From NCBI GenBank assembly GCA_002309155.1, contig DBXB01000002.1, positions 356-13,801 on the forward strand: a stretch of DNA of 13,446 bases. The letters are read 5' to 3'. This document shows, in pieces, positions 6,589-12,814 of the stretch. The notes beneath the pieces were generated by a model that was given only the letters and a program-made list of their open reading frames with translations, was not told where the DNA came from and searched no databases. The DNA comes from Bacteroidales bacterium UBA1223. Its GTDB lineage: Bacteria; Bacteroidota; Bacteroidia; Bacteroidales; P3. Position numbers and translations under genes: made by a program. Position 1 is the first letter of the stretch. Each line of letters begins with the position of its first letter.

Positions 6589-7629
6589 TTATTTTACTTT
6601 TGCTAATTGTTGCATGATTTGTATGGCGTTGGTGGCGGCGCCTTTACGCAGGTTGTCGGCAACGACCCACAGATTAAGGGTTCGCGGTTGCGACAAGTCG
6701 CGACGAACACGTCCGACGAAGACCTCGTCACGCCCTTCGCTGAGAATGGGCATAGGGTACTTGTTGTTGGCAATGTCGTCATAAAGAATCACTCCCGGGG
6801 TCTCGATTAGCAATTGACGGACCTCCTCGATGTCGAATTCTTTCTCAAACTCGGCGTTGACGGCCTCGCTGTGACCTCCGACAACGGGGACTCGCGCCAC
6901 GGTAGCGGTGATGGCAATATCGGGGTCTCGGAGAATCTTGAGGGTCTCGTCAACCAGTTTCTGCTCTTCGGTGGTATAGCCGTCAGGCTGGAAGTCGCCA
7001 CCGTGAGGGAACAAGTTGCGGAAAATCTGGTAAGGATATGCCTGACTGTGTTCCCCCATGCCGTCAAGCTGTGTGGGTGCCGTGCCGTGTGACTTGATCA
7101 TCTGTTCTGCATGCCAGGCCTCCTCCTCCTTCAACTGGTTGACGGCCTTGACGCCAGTGCCGGTGATGCTCTGGTAGGTGCTGATGACCAGTCGTTTGAT
7201 GCGGTATTGGCGATGCAGACGTGACAATGCCAGCACCATCTGGATAGTGCTGCAGTTGGGGTTGGCGATGATGCGGTCGGTAGGTTTTACGGCGTCAATA
7301 TTGATTTCGGGAACCACCAACGGTTTGTCGGCATCTTTCCTCCATGCCGACGAGTTGTCGATGACTATGGTTCCCTGAGCGGCAAACAGCGGGGCATATT
7401 GGCGGCTAGCGGCGGCGCCTGCCGAGAATATGGCATAATCCGGCCGGCGGGCTATGGCGTCGTCGACACCGATTACCGTCAGTGTGCGTCCGGCAAAAGG
7501 AATCATCTTGCCGACAGATTTCGGTGACGCCGCGACGATGATTTCTTCGTCGCCAAAACCACGTTCTTCCAATACTTTGAGCATCACACTGCCTACAAGG
7601 CCAGTGGCTCCTACTACTGCAATTTTCAT
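6589..7629 (-). CDS. asd: Aspartate-semialdehyde dehydrogenase
   Basis: This 346-residue cytoplasmic enzyme reduces aspartyl phosphate to aspartate-semialdehyde with NADPH. That step is the branch point to lysine/diaminopimelate, threonine and methionine, and therefore also to peptidoglycan. The N-terminal Rossmann motif GATGLVGSVML (7-17) binds NADP. The nucleophile is Cys126 in NPNCSTIQM (123-131), and the catalytic base His253 lies in GGHSEAVN (251-258). YQSITGTG (152-159) and GMGEHSQAYPYQIFRN (190-205) are typical of this family. The length is normal. The start MKIAVVGATG is unambiguous. Neighbouring genes show no amino acid biosynthesis context. The 185-bp gap to gldH and the 116-bp gap to the upstream DUF3857 gene are both repeat-rich. 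Confidence 0.97.
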   Translation of the reverse strand: MKIAVVGATGLVGSVMLKVLEERGFGDEEIIVAASPKSVGKMIPFAGRTLTVIGVDDAIARRPDYAIFSAGAAASRQYAPLFAAQGTIVIDNSSAWRKDADKPLVVPEINIDAVKPTDRIIANPNCSTIQMVLALSRLHRQYRIKRLVISTYQSITGTGVKAVNQLKEEEAWHAEQMIKSHGTAPTQLDGMGEHSQAYPYQIFRNLFPHGGDFQPDGYTTEEQKLVDETLKILRDPDIAITATVARVPVVGGHSEAVNAEFEKEFDIEEVRQLLIETPGVILYDDIANNKYPMPILSEGRDEVFVGRVRRDLSQPRTLNLWVVADNLRKGAATNAIQIMQQLAKVK

Positions 7630-7648
7630 GTTTTCAGGGGGGAATTTG

Positions 7649-7693
7649 TTGAAAAGTTTAAGAGTTTAAGAGTTTAAAGTTTACAGTTTACAG
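7649..7693. repeat. TTTAAGAG/TTTACAG short-period array
   Basis: Units TTGAAAAG, TTTAAGAG, TTTAAGAG, TTTAAAG, TTTACAG and TTTACAG run in direct succession, with the period changing from 8 to 7 bp. The array begins 19 bp upstream of the asd start codon and looks like a degenerate relative of the TTGAAAAGG family. Confidence 0.7.
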
Positions 7694-7734
7694 AGTTTTT
7701 TGATTTAGTTAACTGTATCTGAAGTTAAGGTTAA

Positions 7735-7751
7735 AATTGATATTTTCAATT
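7735..7751. other. Small inverted repeat over the DUF3857-A stop codon
   Basis: AATTGA (7735-7740), loop TATTT, TCAATT (7746-7751): a 6-bp stem that includes the TGA stop codon (complement of 7746-7748). It is preceded by hexamers GAAGTT and AAGGTT (7721-7732). It lacks the GC content of an intrinsic terminator. Whether it folds in RNA is unknown. Confidence 0.4.
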
Positions 7752-9221
7752 CAGCTTTATTATTATCGAATTGTAGCTTTTCCATTCCTGCATCATCTTG
7801 CGGAAAGACTTGTAGAGGCTTTTGGTAACCACGCCGTCGGCGACATTAATGTTCAATTCGCGGATGACATCAATACGTCCGTCGCCTGTTTGTCGGACCG
7901 TCACCCTCATGGTGCCGATACCCGATTTAGTGATGGTCTTGTCAATGGGGTTCACCAGTTTGGCTTGGGAGGGCAGGGTGATAGAGTAGCGGTAATGCTC
8001 GTCGCAGTTACGCAGCTTGAGTGGCGCCGTGCGTACGCTTGTCAAGAAGGCGGGGTCGATGTTCAGTGAGCCGTTCTCGGTAGGCAAAGCCATCTTGCTG
8101 TAGCCTCCTCCGATGTTTTGGCCGTTCCATTCCAGAATTCGTGAGACATCGATTGTTCGCTGGTCTTCGACGGCGACACCGTCGAGACGTGGCGGTCTCT
8201 TGGACAGGGCGACGAGATTATACTCTAGGTCGTGACCGTTCTCGTTGATAGTGACGATGGCACCCGTCGCCGTGGGTTGGCAACGGAAGCCCGCATAGCG
8301 GAGCAGGGCGACAGTCAGTTCGCGGAGGTCTGCGGCGGTTCCGCATCCCGACCTGAAAGTCTCGGCGGCCGACACAGTCTTATAGTCGACGAGCGACATA
8401 GGGATGTCGACACGGTGTAAATAGTCAGTGACATAATCGCGGATGGCTGTGGCGAACTTCAGCGAGTCGTTGACAAAGAGTTCACCTATGGTGTTGTCGG
8501 CGATGGGGAGAGGCTCGAAGTCGGACGTTGGACGAGGCTCTTTACCATTGGAGACTGTCACCGAGGGATAGATGTTGTCGGGCAGGTAGTTGTCGATGAT
8601 CGACTGCTCGATGTTGGAGGCGACAAGATGGAAACGATGGCTGTCGTGCAGTTCGTCAAACTTGCCCTCACAATTCTGCTTTACAATATTTAGATCCATA
8701 TCCGACGGAGCGTCGATAATGACATCGTATCGTTTCACGGGACAGTCCTCAGTGAGCTGGATAGTCTCGTTGAGGATCGAGGATTGGCGATGGATGGTGT
8801 AGTCAAGCACCACAATGCAGTTGTATTCCAAGCCGGTGTGTACAACTACACGTTCACGGAGACCGTTGTAGCGGCCGCAGTCGGCGCAACCACCAGGCAG
8901 CTGGTCTATGAAAGCGTTGGAGGGTGTCTGCACACGGCTTCCGTTGGGCAGAAGGGTGTAGCTCTCATTGATTGACAGCTTGTCGATGGCGGGGTTGTAG
9001 AGGATGAAAGTCTCGCCCTTGTCTGCGTATGCTGTGATGGCTCTGTTGCGGAGCAGCTTGATCTCTTTGCGGTATCGGATATCTATTGAACCGTCCGTGT
9101 TGACAGTGTACTGACGGCGGATTAGGTTGTATACCGCATCCTGGGCGTAGGAAATTGAAAATTCGAAATTGAAAATTGAGAATAACGCCGCTATGAGATA
9201 TATCTTAAAAGACTTTTTCAT
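7746..9221 (-). CDS. Exported DUF3857 protein with degenerate transglutaminase-like domain
   Basis: This 491-residue protein starts with a signal peptide (about 1-26, ending SISYAQ) and should be periplasmic or surface-exposed. A DUF3857-type beta domain occupies roughly 30-230, with a CxxC motif (Cys112, Cys115 in GGCADCG). A transglutaminase-like segment follows at about 255-350. Alignment by eye to the neighbouring 649-residue paralogue, anchored on LLRYAGF and MLRAAGF, places Ala296 where that protein has its nucleophilic Cys and Tyr334 where it has the catalytic His. I therefore infer a non-catalytic, perhaps structural or binding, role. Family function in Bacteroidales is not established to my knowledge. 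Residues 14-23 of the signal peptide (FSIFNFEFSI) are encoded by four heptamer repeats and include an unusual Glu20 in the hydrophobic core. It lies 148 bp downstream of the paralogue, so the two are probably co-transcribed. Confidence 0.85.
   Translation of the reverse strand: MKKSFKIYLIAALFSIFNFEFSISYAQDAVYNLIRRQYTVNTDGSIDIRYRKEIKLLRNRAITAYADKGETFILYNPAIDKLSINESYTLLPNGSRVQTPSNAFIDQLPGGCADCGRYNGLRERVVVHTGLEYNCIVVLDYTIHRQSSILNETIQLTEDCPVKRYDVIIDAPSDMDLNIVKQNCEGKFDELHDSHRFHLVASNIEQSIIDNYLPDNIYPSVTVSNGKEPRPTSDFEPLPIADNTIGELFVNDSLKFATAIRDYVTDYLHRVDIPMSLVDYKTVSAAETFRSGCGTAADLRELTVALLRYAGFRCQPTATGAIVTINENGHDLEYNLVALSKRPPRLDGVAVEDQRTIDVSRILEWNGQNIGGGYSKMALPTENGSLNIDPAFLTSVRTAPLKLRNCDEHYRYSITLPSQAKLVNPIDKTITKSGIGTMRVTVRQTGDGRIDVIRELNINVADGVVTKSLYKSFRKMMQEWKSYNSIIIKLN
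9152..9179. repeat. TCAATTT heptamers inside a signal-peptide coding region
   Basis: Four exact heptamers, on the plus strand AAATTGA, AAATTCG, AAATTGA, AAATTGA (TCAATTT on the coding strand), lie within codons 14-23 of the DUF3857-A gene. The family is the one found in gaps at 189-237 and 2502-2536. Here the coding strand carries the TCAATT orientation, which contains no stop codon. Confidence 0.85.
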
Positions 9222-9237
9222 TTATGTATGTTAATTG

Positions 9238-9271
9238 TTGATATGTTGATATGTTGAAAAGGTTTGAAAGG
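9238..9271. repeat. TTGATATG/TTGAAAAGG array
   Basis: Two TTGATATG octamers (9238-9253) are followed by TTGAAAAGG and TTTGAAAGG (9254-9271), then a degenerate tail TTAAGAGTTTAAAAGTT. They lie 16 bp upstream of the DUF3857-A start codon. The same order, octamer then nonamer, recurs at 11329-11491. Confidence 0.8.
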
Positions 9272-9288
9272 TTAAGAGTTTAAAAGTT

Positions 9289-9333
9289 TCTAGATTATCT
9301 AGGTTTTCTAGGTTATCTAGATTTTCTAGATTT
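9289..9333. repeat. TCTAG-type 9-bp tandem array, 5 units
   Basis: Five exact 9-bp units: TCTAGATTA, TCTAGGTTT, TCTAGGTTA, TCTAGATTT and TCTAGATTT. This is the cleanest array of the CTAG family in the window. Adjacent TCTAGA palindromes could pair with each other over 3-base loops. Confidence 0.88.
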
Positions 9334-9341
9334 CCCTTTCT

Positions 9342-9371
9342 GAAGTTAAGGTTAAAGTTAAAGTTAAGGTC
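9342..9371. repeat. AAAGTT/AAGGTT hexamer array
   Basis: Five 6-bp units: GAAGTT, AAGGTT, AAAGTT, AAAGTT and AAGGTC. The last unit runs into the TGA stop codon (complement of 9370-9372) of the DUF3857-B gene. Bases 9339-9356 are identical to 7718-7735 (18 bp). Confidence 0.75.
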
Positions 9372-11319
9372 ATTTATGCAATACAACGGGTGTGCCGGCA
9401 ACTCTTTTCTGGTTACGCACTGCTTCGCGGAAAGCGGGCCAGTCGCCAGCGTCGTAGAGTCGTTTGTTATACATGGCGCTCTCGCCGAAAGTCAATGTCT
9501 TTCCCTCGAGTTTGAAGCCGCATCCGTAGTTCACGGCAGGCGACACTACGCCGGATATGTCGGTGCGGTAATCCATGGTGCGGTATTCGGCGGGAAGTGA
9601 GATTGTCTCGCTAATCTCCACAAGTCGTGAGCAACGGTCCTGGAAAGGCTGGGTGCGACTGTCGAGCACTGTGTCGAAATTGAGATGTCCCATAGCACGG
9701 CTATACAGGTTGCGGGCTGTTAGAGGTATGAAGATGAGGTCGTCGCCATTGACGACGGCATAGTTTGGGATGCTGTATTTGTATGTTATGCTGACGGGCT
9801 GTTCCAGGTAGCGGTCGGGGTTGGTGTAGGTGACCTTTTTGATTTCGGCATTAGGTGCCACCCTGAGTAGTTCGAGTTCAAGGTTACGCTGCCATTCACT
9901 CTGACGGCTTTTGAAGACACCTCTTACAGCGGCGTCGCTCTGTCCCTCAGCGGTCACGGTGAATGTTCCCTCAAGGGTGCCGTCTTTTTTGATTTTGGAG
10001 GTTCCCGTGATGCGGATGTAGTGATTTGAGGCAGGCGACACGGGTGTCTCCATGAGGTCGGCGCCGTTGGGGAGTCCCATTAGATAACCCTGCTGCTGTT
10101 CGGCACTGCTCCAGAGTTCCCTGACATTGGGCACCCATGTGGGGTCGAGGAGTTGGTATTGTCCGTTGCGACGCTGGACCACACAGACGCTGTGATTGAA
10201 CTGGTCGGCGGGGATGCGGTCTATGCGTTCGCCTGCCATGGTCATCGCCGCGTATGATTTGAATCCGGCGGCACGGAGCATGGTGACAAGCATGCCCGCT
10301 TTGTCTTTGCAGACACCGCAACGGTCGGTGAAGTTCATCTTGGCGTTGTGAAGTGTGTAGCCTTCGCCTTCGCCCATCGAGATGCCACAGTAGCGGATGT
10401 TGTCAGCCACCCAGTGGGTGAGTATGCTGATACTGTCGAGTTCGCTCTTGGCAGGAGCTAGGAGTTCCCTGACTTTTGCCGACACTTCAGGAGTTGTGCG
10501 GAAACTGCCGTAGTCTTCGTTGACACCGTAGAACCACATGGATTTCGACTCCCAGTCGGGTGCCGTGCTAAGCAACAGCTTGCATTGCATGTCGTTGTCG
10601 GCGAGAGCCGAGGGCTCTTTCTTCAGAGGCATGATGTCGGAGCGGCGGAACGTGTATACAGTGCGGTCGCCATGGGCAACTGAATCGATGGTGACACCTT
10701 CGGTTGAGTTATAGAACTTGAATTGCAGTCTCTTGGAGGTTAGCACGTTGACGCTGTAGACTTTCTCTGTCACGGGTTGACTGCTCCAGAACGGCACGAT
10801 GTCGTAGAAATGGCCCCTCATTGGCGGTATGTAGCGGCTGTCGTCATCGCCGAGGAGAGCGTAGGTGTAGCCCTTGCGGAATGTCCACACTTCAACTTGG
10901 TCTCTGGGGTCGAGGTGTCCAACCTCTACCATCTTCTGCGACGCACCCCAATAGATGAGTCGGGCGGGGGCGATATAGTCGTATACTGTTCCGTGACTTT
11001 TCGAGACTATGGTGTCGGTCAGGCCGCTGTAGTAACGGTGAACTACCACCTGGCGGATCTCTACATACGCCGAGAGTGGGTCGTAATCCATTTTCACGAC
11101 GCTGTTGTCCAGACAACCCTTATAGTCGAGCATCTCGATGAGGTAGTGCCGTTCCACTCGGCTCAGTCCGGATTCCTCCATAAATACCGATGTGGAGTCG
11201 AACTGAGTGATGGTGTGGCAACCAATATATTTTGTTGGCATTGTCACCTCAACTCTGTCATTCTGGCCGTAGGCAGACAGGGACAAGGCTAAGATAGATA
11301 GTAAAACAAGTTTCTTCAT
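9370..11319 (-). CDS. Exported DUF3857/transglutaminase-like protein, intact triad
   Basis: This 649-residue protein has a short signal peptide (MKKLVLLSILALSLSAYGQ, about 1-19). An N-terminal DUF3857 beta domain (about 25-240) is followed by a transglutaminase-like papain-fold domain (about 280-400) and a C-terminal beta-rich domain (DUF2569/DUF3858-like by position only). The papain-fold triad is visible: Cys337 in GVCKDKAGML, His376 in FNHSV, Asp392 in LLDPTW. It is therefore likely an active Cys-His-Asp enzyme or protease-like protein in the periplasm, but substrate and reaction are unknown. Proteins of this architecture are common in Bacteroidetes and often occur as adjacent paralogues, as here. 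Upstream it has a 203-bp gap with a 17-unit tandem repeat that would form its 5' leader. Confidence is high for domain identity and low for function. Confidence 0.9.
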   Translation of the reverse strand: MKKLVLLSILALSLSAYGQNDRVEVTMPTKYIGCHTITQFDSTSVFMEESGLSRVERHYLIEMLDYKGCLDNSVVKMDYDPLSAYVEIRQVVVHRYYSGLTDTIVSKSHGTVYDYIAPARLIYWGASQKMVEVGHLDPRDQVEVWTFRKGYTYALLGDDDSRYIPPMRGHFYDIVPFWSSQPVTEKVYSVNVLTSKRLQFKFYNSTEGVTIDSVAHGDRTVYTFRRSDIMPLKKEPSALADNDMQCKLLLSTAPDWESKSMWFYGVNEDYGSFRTTPEVSAKVRELLAPAKSELDSISILTHWVADNIRYCGISMGEGEGYTLHNAKMNFTDRCGVCKDKAGMLVTMLRAAGFKSYAAMTMAGERIDRIPADQFNHSVCVVQRRNGQYQLLDPTWVPNVRELWSSAEQQQGYLMGLPNGADLMETPVSPASNHYIRITGTSKIKKDGTLEGTFTVTAEGQSDAAVRGVFKSRQSEWQRNLELELLRVAPNAEIKKVTYTNPDRYLEQPVSITYKYSIPNYAVVNGDDLIFIPLTARNLYSRAMGHLNFDTVLDSRTQPFQDRCSRLVEISETISLPAEYRTMDYRTDISGVVSPAVNYGCGFKLEGKTLTFGESAMYNKRLYDAGDWPAFREAVRNQKRVAGTPVVLHK

Positions 11320-11328
11320 TTCTTTATG

Positions 11329-11491
11329 TTGATATGTTGAAAAGGTTGAAAAGGTTGAAAAGGTTGAAAAGGTTTAAAAGGTTGAAAAAGGTTGAAAAGG
11401 TTGAAATGGTTTAAAAGGTTGAAAAGGGTTGAAAAGGTTGAAAAGGGTTGAAAATGTTGAAAATGTTGAAAATGTTGAAAAGGTTTAAAAG
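11329..11491. repeat. TTGAAAAGG tandem array, about 17 units
   Basis: One TTGATATG octamer (11329-11336) is followed by 17 units of 9-10 bp: TTGAAAAGG with variants TTTAAAAGG, TTGAAATGG, TTGAAAATG and one-base G or A insertions. Each unit carries an A3-A5 tract, so A-tracts recur at close to one helical turn over about 155 bp. In the sense of the downstream gene the unit reads CCTTTTCAA. The array begins 10 bp from the DUF3857-B start codon. Confidence 0.92.
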
Positions 11492-11499
11492 TTACAGAT

Positions 11500-11520
11500 T
11501 CTAGTTCTAGGATTTCTAGC
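11500..11520. repeat. TCTAG-type short array next to the DUF4105 stop
   Basis: TCTAGT, TCTAGGATT and TCTAGC: three CTAG cores at spacings of 6 and 9 bp, ending 2 bp before the TGA stop (complement of 11523-11525) of the DUF4105 gene. It is a degenerate member of the family at 118, 3398 and 9289. Confidence 0.65.
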
Positions 11521-11522
11521 GC

Positions 11523-12686
11523 TCACCATTTTCTAAAAAAGCGGAACAGCATTCTGGCAAGCAGTGTGAGAGCGATGGGGATTACTGCTGGATTGATTTG
11601 CTGTGGCCACCATGCAAAGCCGGCGAAAAAGATTACATAGACAGCGATGATGATGAGGGAGACGATATAGTTTGGTTTGCGGATTCGTACCAGAATCCAG
11701 ATAAGCAGAGGATTTGCCCAGAGCAGGTTGAAGTTGTTGTTACAGCAGGTGTGGTCGCTGATGAACCACAGGTAGAGGAGTAGCAACGCGACTATTACCG
11801 TTATGGCGAAGAGTATGGCATCCAGCCAGTTGAGTCGCCAACCGGTACTGAGGGATACAAGCGACAAAGCAAGCACGATGCCAAAGAGTATCCAGAAGCA
11901 GAGTGTGGGAGAGAATCGGGTGGGGGAGGCTTTCCAAATCTGGGGGAGAATGGTCTGTGGACTTTCCGTGACTGCTTTTCCGTCGGAGAGGACCAGCGTG
12001 TCATACTGCACCATCATTTCCAATGGGTTGTACATGTATTGCGGTGATGTCAACGTCTTGTCGCAGGGAGATCCAAGTAGCAGGTCGAATCCCAGCTGCC
12101 ACCAGAGCAGGCAGGTGTCAGTGTATTTGTGTATGAGACTGCGGTAACTGTTCTCCTCGGCGGGGAAGTCATTTTTCAGCAGTTTGCGGTATTGCAGCGA
12201 ATTCTCCACCATGTCACGCACACGTGTGGCGCAGTTGTCGCGGAAGAAGTCGTAGGCATAGTATTTGTTCTCTTCGCGGGCGTTGATCATAAGCGATTCG
12301 AAGAGCTTTTGCAACTCTTCCTTCTCCAACAGCAGTCTCTGCTGGCAGACCATCCTGCCGTAATATTCGTACTCCCATAGGAAATGTTTGAAAGTCACAC
12401 GCTGTACGTAATAGTCCAGACGGCCCTTGGCAAACTTGAGATAGAAATGAGGTTGGTTGAAGTTGAATGTGCCGTAGTTGAACACATAGTCGATGTCATT
12501 GACAGAGTCGCATATCCTCAGCGCCGAATGTCCGAAAGTCTCGTACACCTCCTGACCCGGACCGCAGGTGATGATGCCCGCGAATGCCGAGTCGCTCAGC
12601 GTGGGATAGTCGCATGCCGCATTCTGTGACCAAGTCTGATACGAGCACAATATCAATGTTATCAAGATTATAAGACTCTTTTTCAT
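11523..12686 (-). CDS. DUF4105 / Lnb-like membrane protein
   Basis: This 387-residue protein has an N-terminal signal or anchor (MKKSLIILITLILCSYQTWSQ), a periplasmic DUF4105 domain (about 28-215) and five predicted membrane helices at the C-terminus (about 260-385). Domain hallmarks are GPGQEVYETFGHSALRI (about 42-58, GHS), YNYG-like FNYGTFNF, KGRLDYYV and YYAYDFFRDNCATRVRD, with probable catalytic His in GHS and Cys in DNCA as in papain-like folds. The family includes Lnb, a lipoprotein N-acyltransferase described in some Gram-positives and, as I recall, also in Bacteroides. Bacteroidetes generally lack Lnt, so a role in lipoprotein N-acylation is a reasonable inference but is not proven here. 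It is the first gene of the minus-strand series and faces apt across a 128-bp divergent region. No lipoprotein-processing gene is adjacent. Confidence 0.82.
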   Translation of the reverse strand: MKKSLIILITLILCSYQTWSQNAACDYPTLSDSAFAGIITCGPGQEVYETFGHSALRICDSVNDIDYVFNYGTFNFNQPHFYLKFAKGRLDYYVQRVTFKHFLWEYEYYGRMVCQQRLLLEKEELQKLFESLMINAREENKYYAYDFFRDNCATRVRDMVENSLQYRKLLKNDFPAEENSYRSLIHKYTDTCLLWWQLGFDLLLGSPCDKTLTSPQYMYNPLEMMVQYDTLVLSDGKAVTESPQTILPQIWKASPTRFSPTLCFWILFGIVLALSLVSLSTGWRLNWLDAILFAITVIVALLLLYLWFISDHTCCNNNFNLLWANPLLIWILVRIRKPNYIVSLIIIAVYVIFFAGFAWWPQQINPAVIPIALTLLARMLFRFFRKW

Positions 12687-12713
12687 TTTGTTCTATAGCC
12701 TAATTTTTCTTTG

Positions 12714-12721
12714 CAAATTTA
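12714..12721 (-). promoter_or_regulatory. Possible -7 element for the DUF4105 gene
   Basis: CAAATTTA on the plus strand reads TAAATTTG on the minus strand, matching the Bacteroidetes -7 consensus TAnnTTTG. No good -33 TTTG was found at the expected 19-21 bp spacing. The start codon would lie 27 bp downstream. I saw no other TAnnTTTG on the minus strand in any gap of the window. Confidence 0.4.
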
Positions 12722-12740
12722 CACTTTTTTTATGGATTAC

Positions 12741-12771
12741 GTTGCTACTTCAATTATGTTTTGTATCTTTG
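12741..12771 (+). promoter_or_regulatory. Bacteroidetes-type promoter of apt
   Basis: TATCTTTG at 12764-12771 fits the -7 consensus TAnnTTTG, and GTTG at 12741-12744 lies 19 bp upstream as a -33 TTG/TTTG element. Transcription would start near 12779, leaving an AT-rich leader of about 35 bases before the ATG at 12815. No Shine-Dalgarno sequence is evident. Confidence 0.65.
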
Positions 12772-12814
12772 CAATAGTATAAAAAGTATGATAATTTAAT
12801 AAAATACTGTAATT

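Noticed and set aside
10777..11292. 171-codon plus-strand frame opposite DUF3857-B
   Set aside because: Antisense shadow; no domain, no promoter, no ribosome-binding context.
11329..11491. CRISPR array
   Set aside because: The unit is 9-10 bp with no spacers and there are no cas genes nearby, so this is a simple tandem repeat.
118..11520. Arrays as assembly artefacts
   Set aside because: Units vary base by base, periods differ among families and arrays are continuous with coding sequence, which a simple assembly error would not produce. Long-read confirmation would settle copy number.
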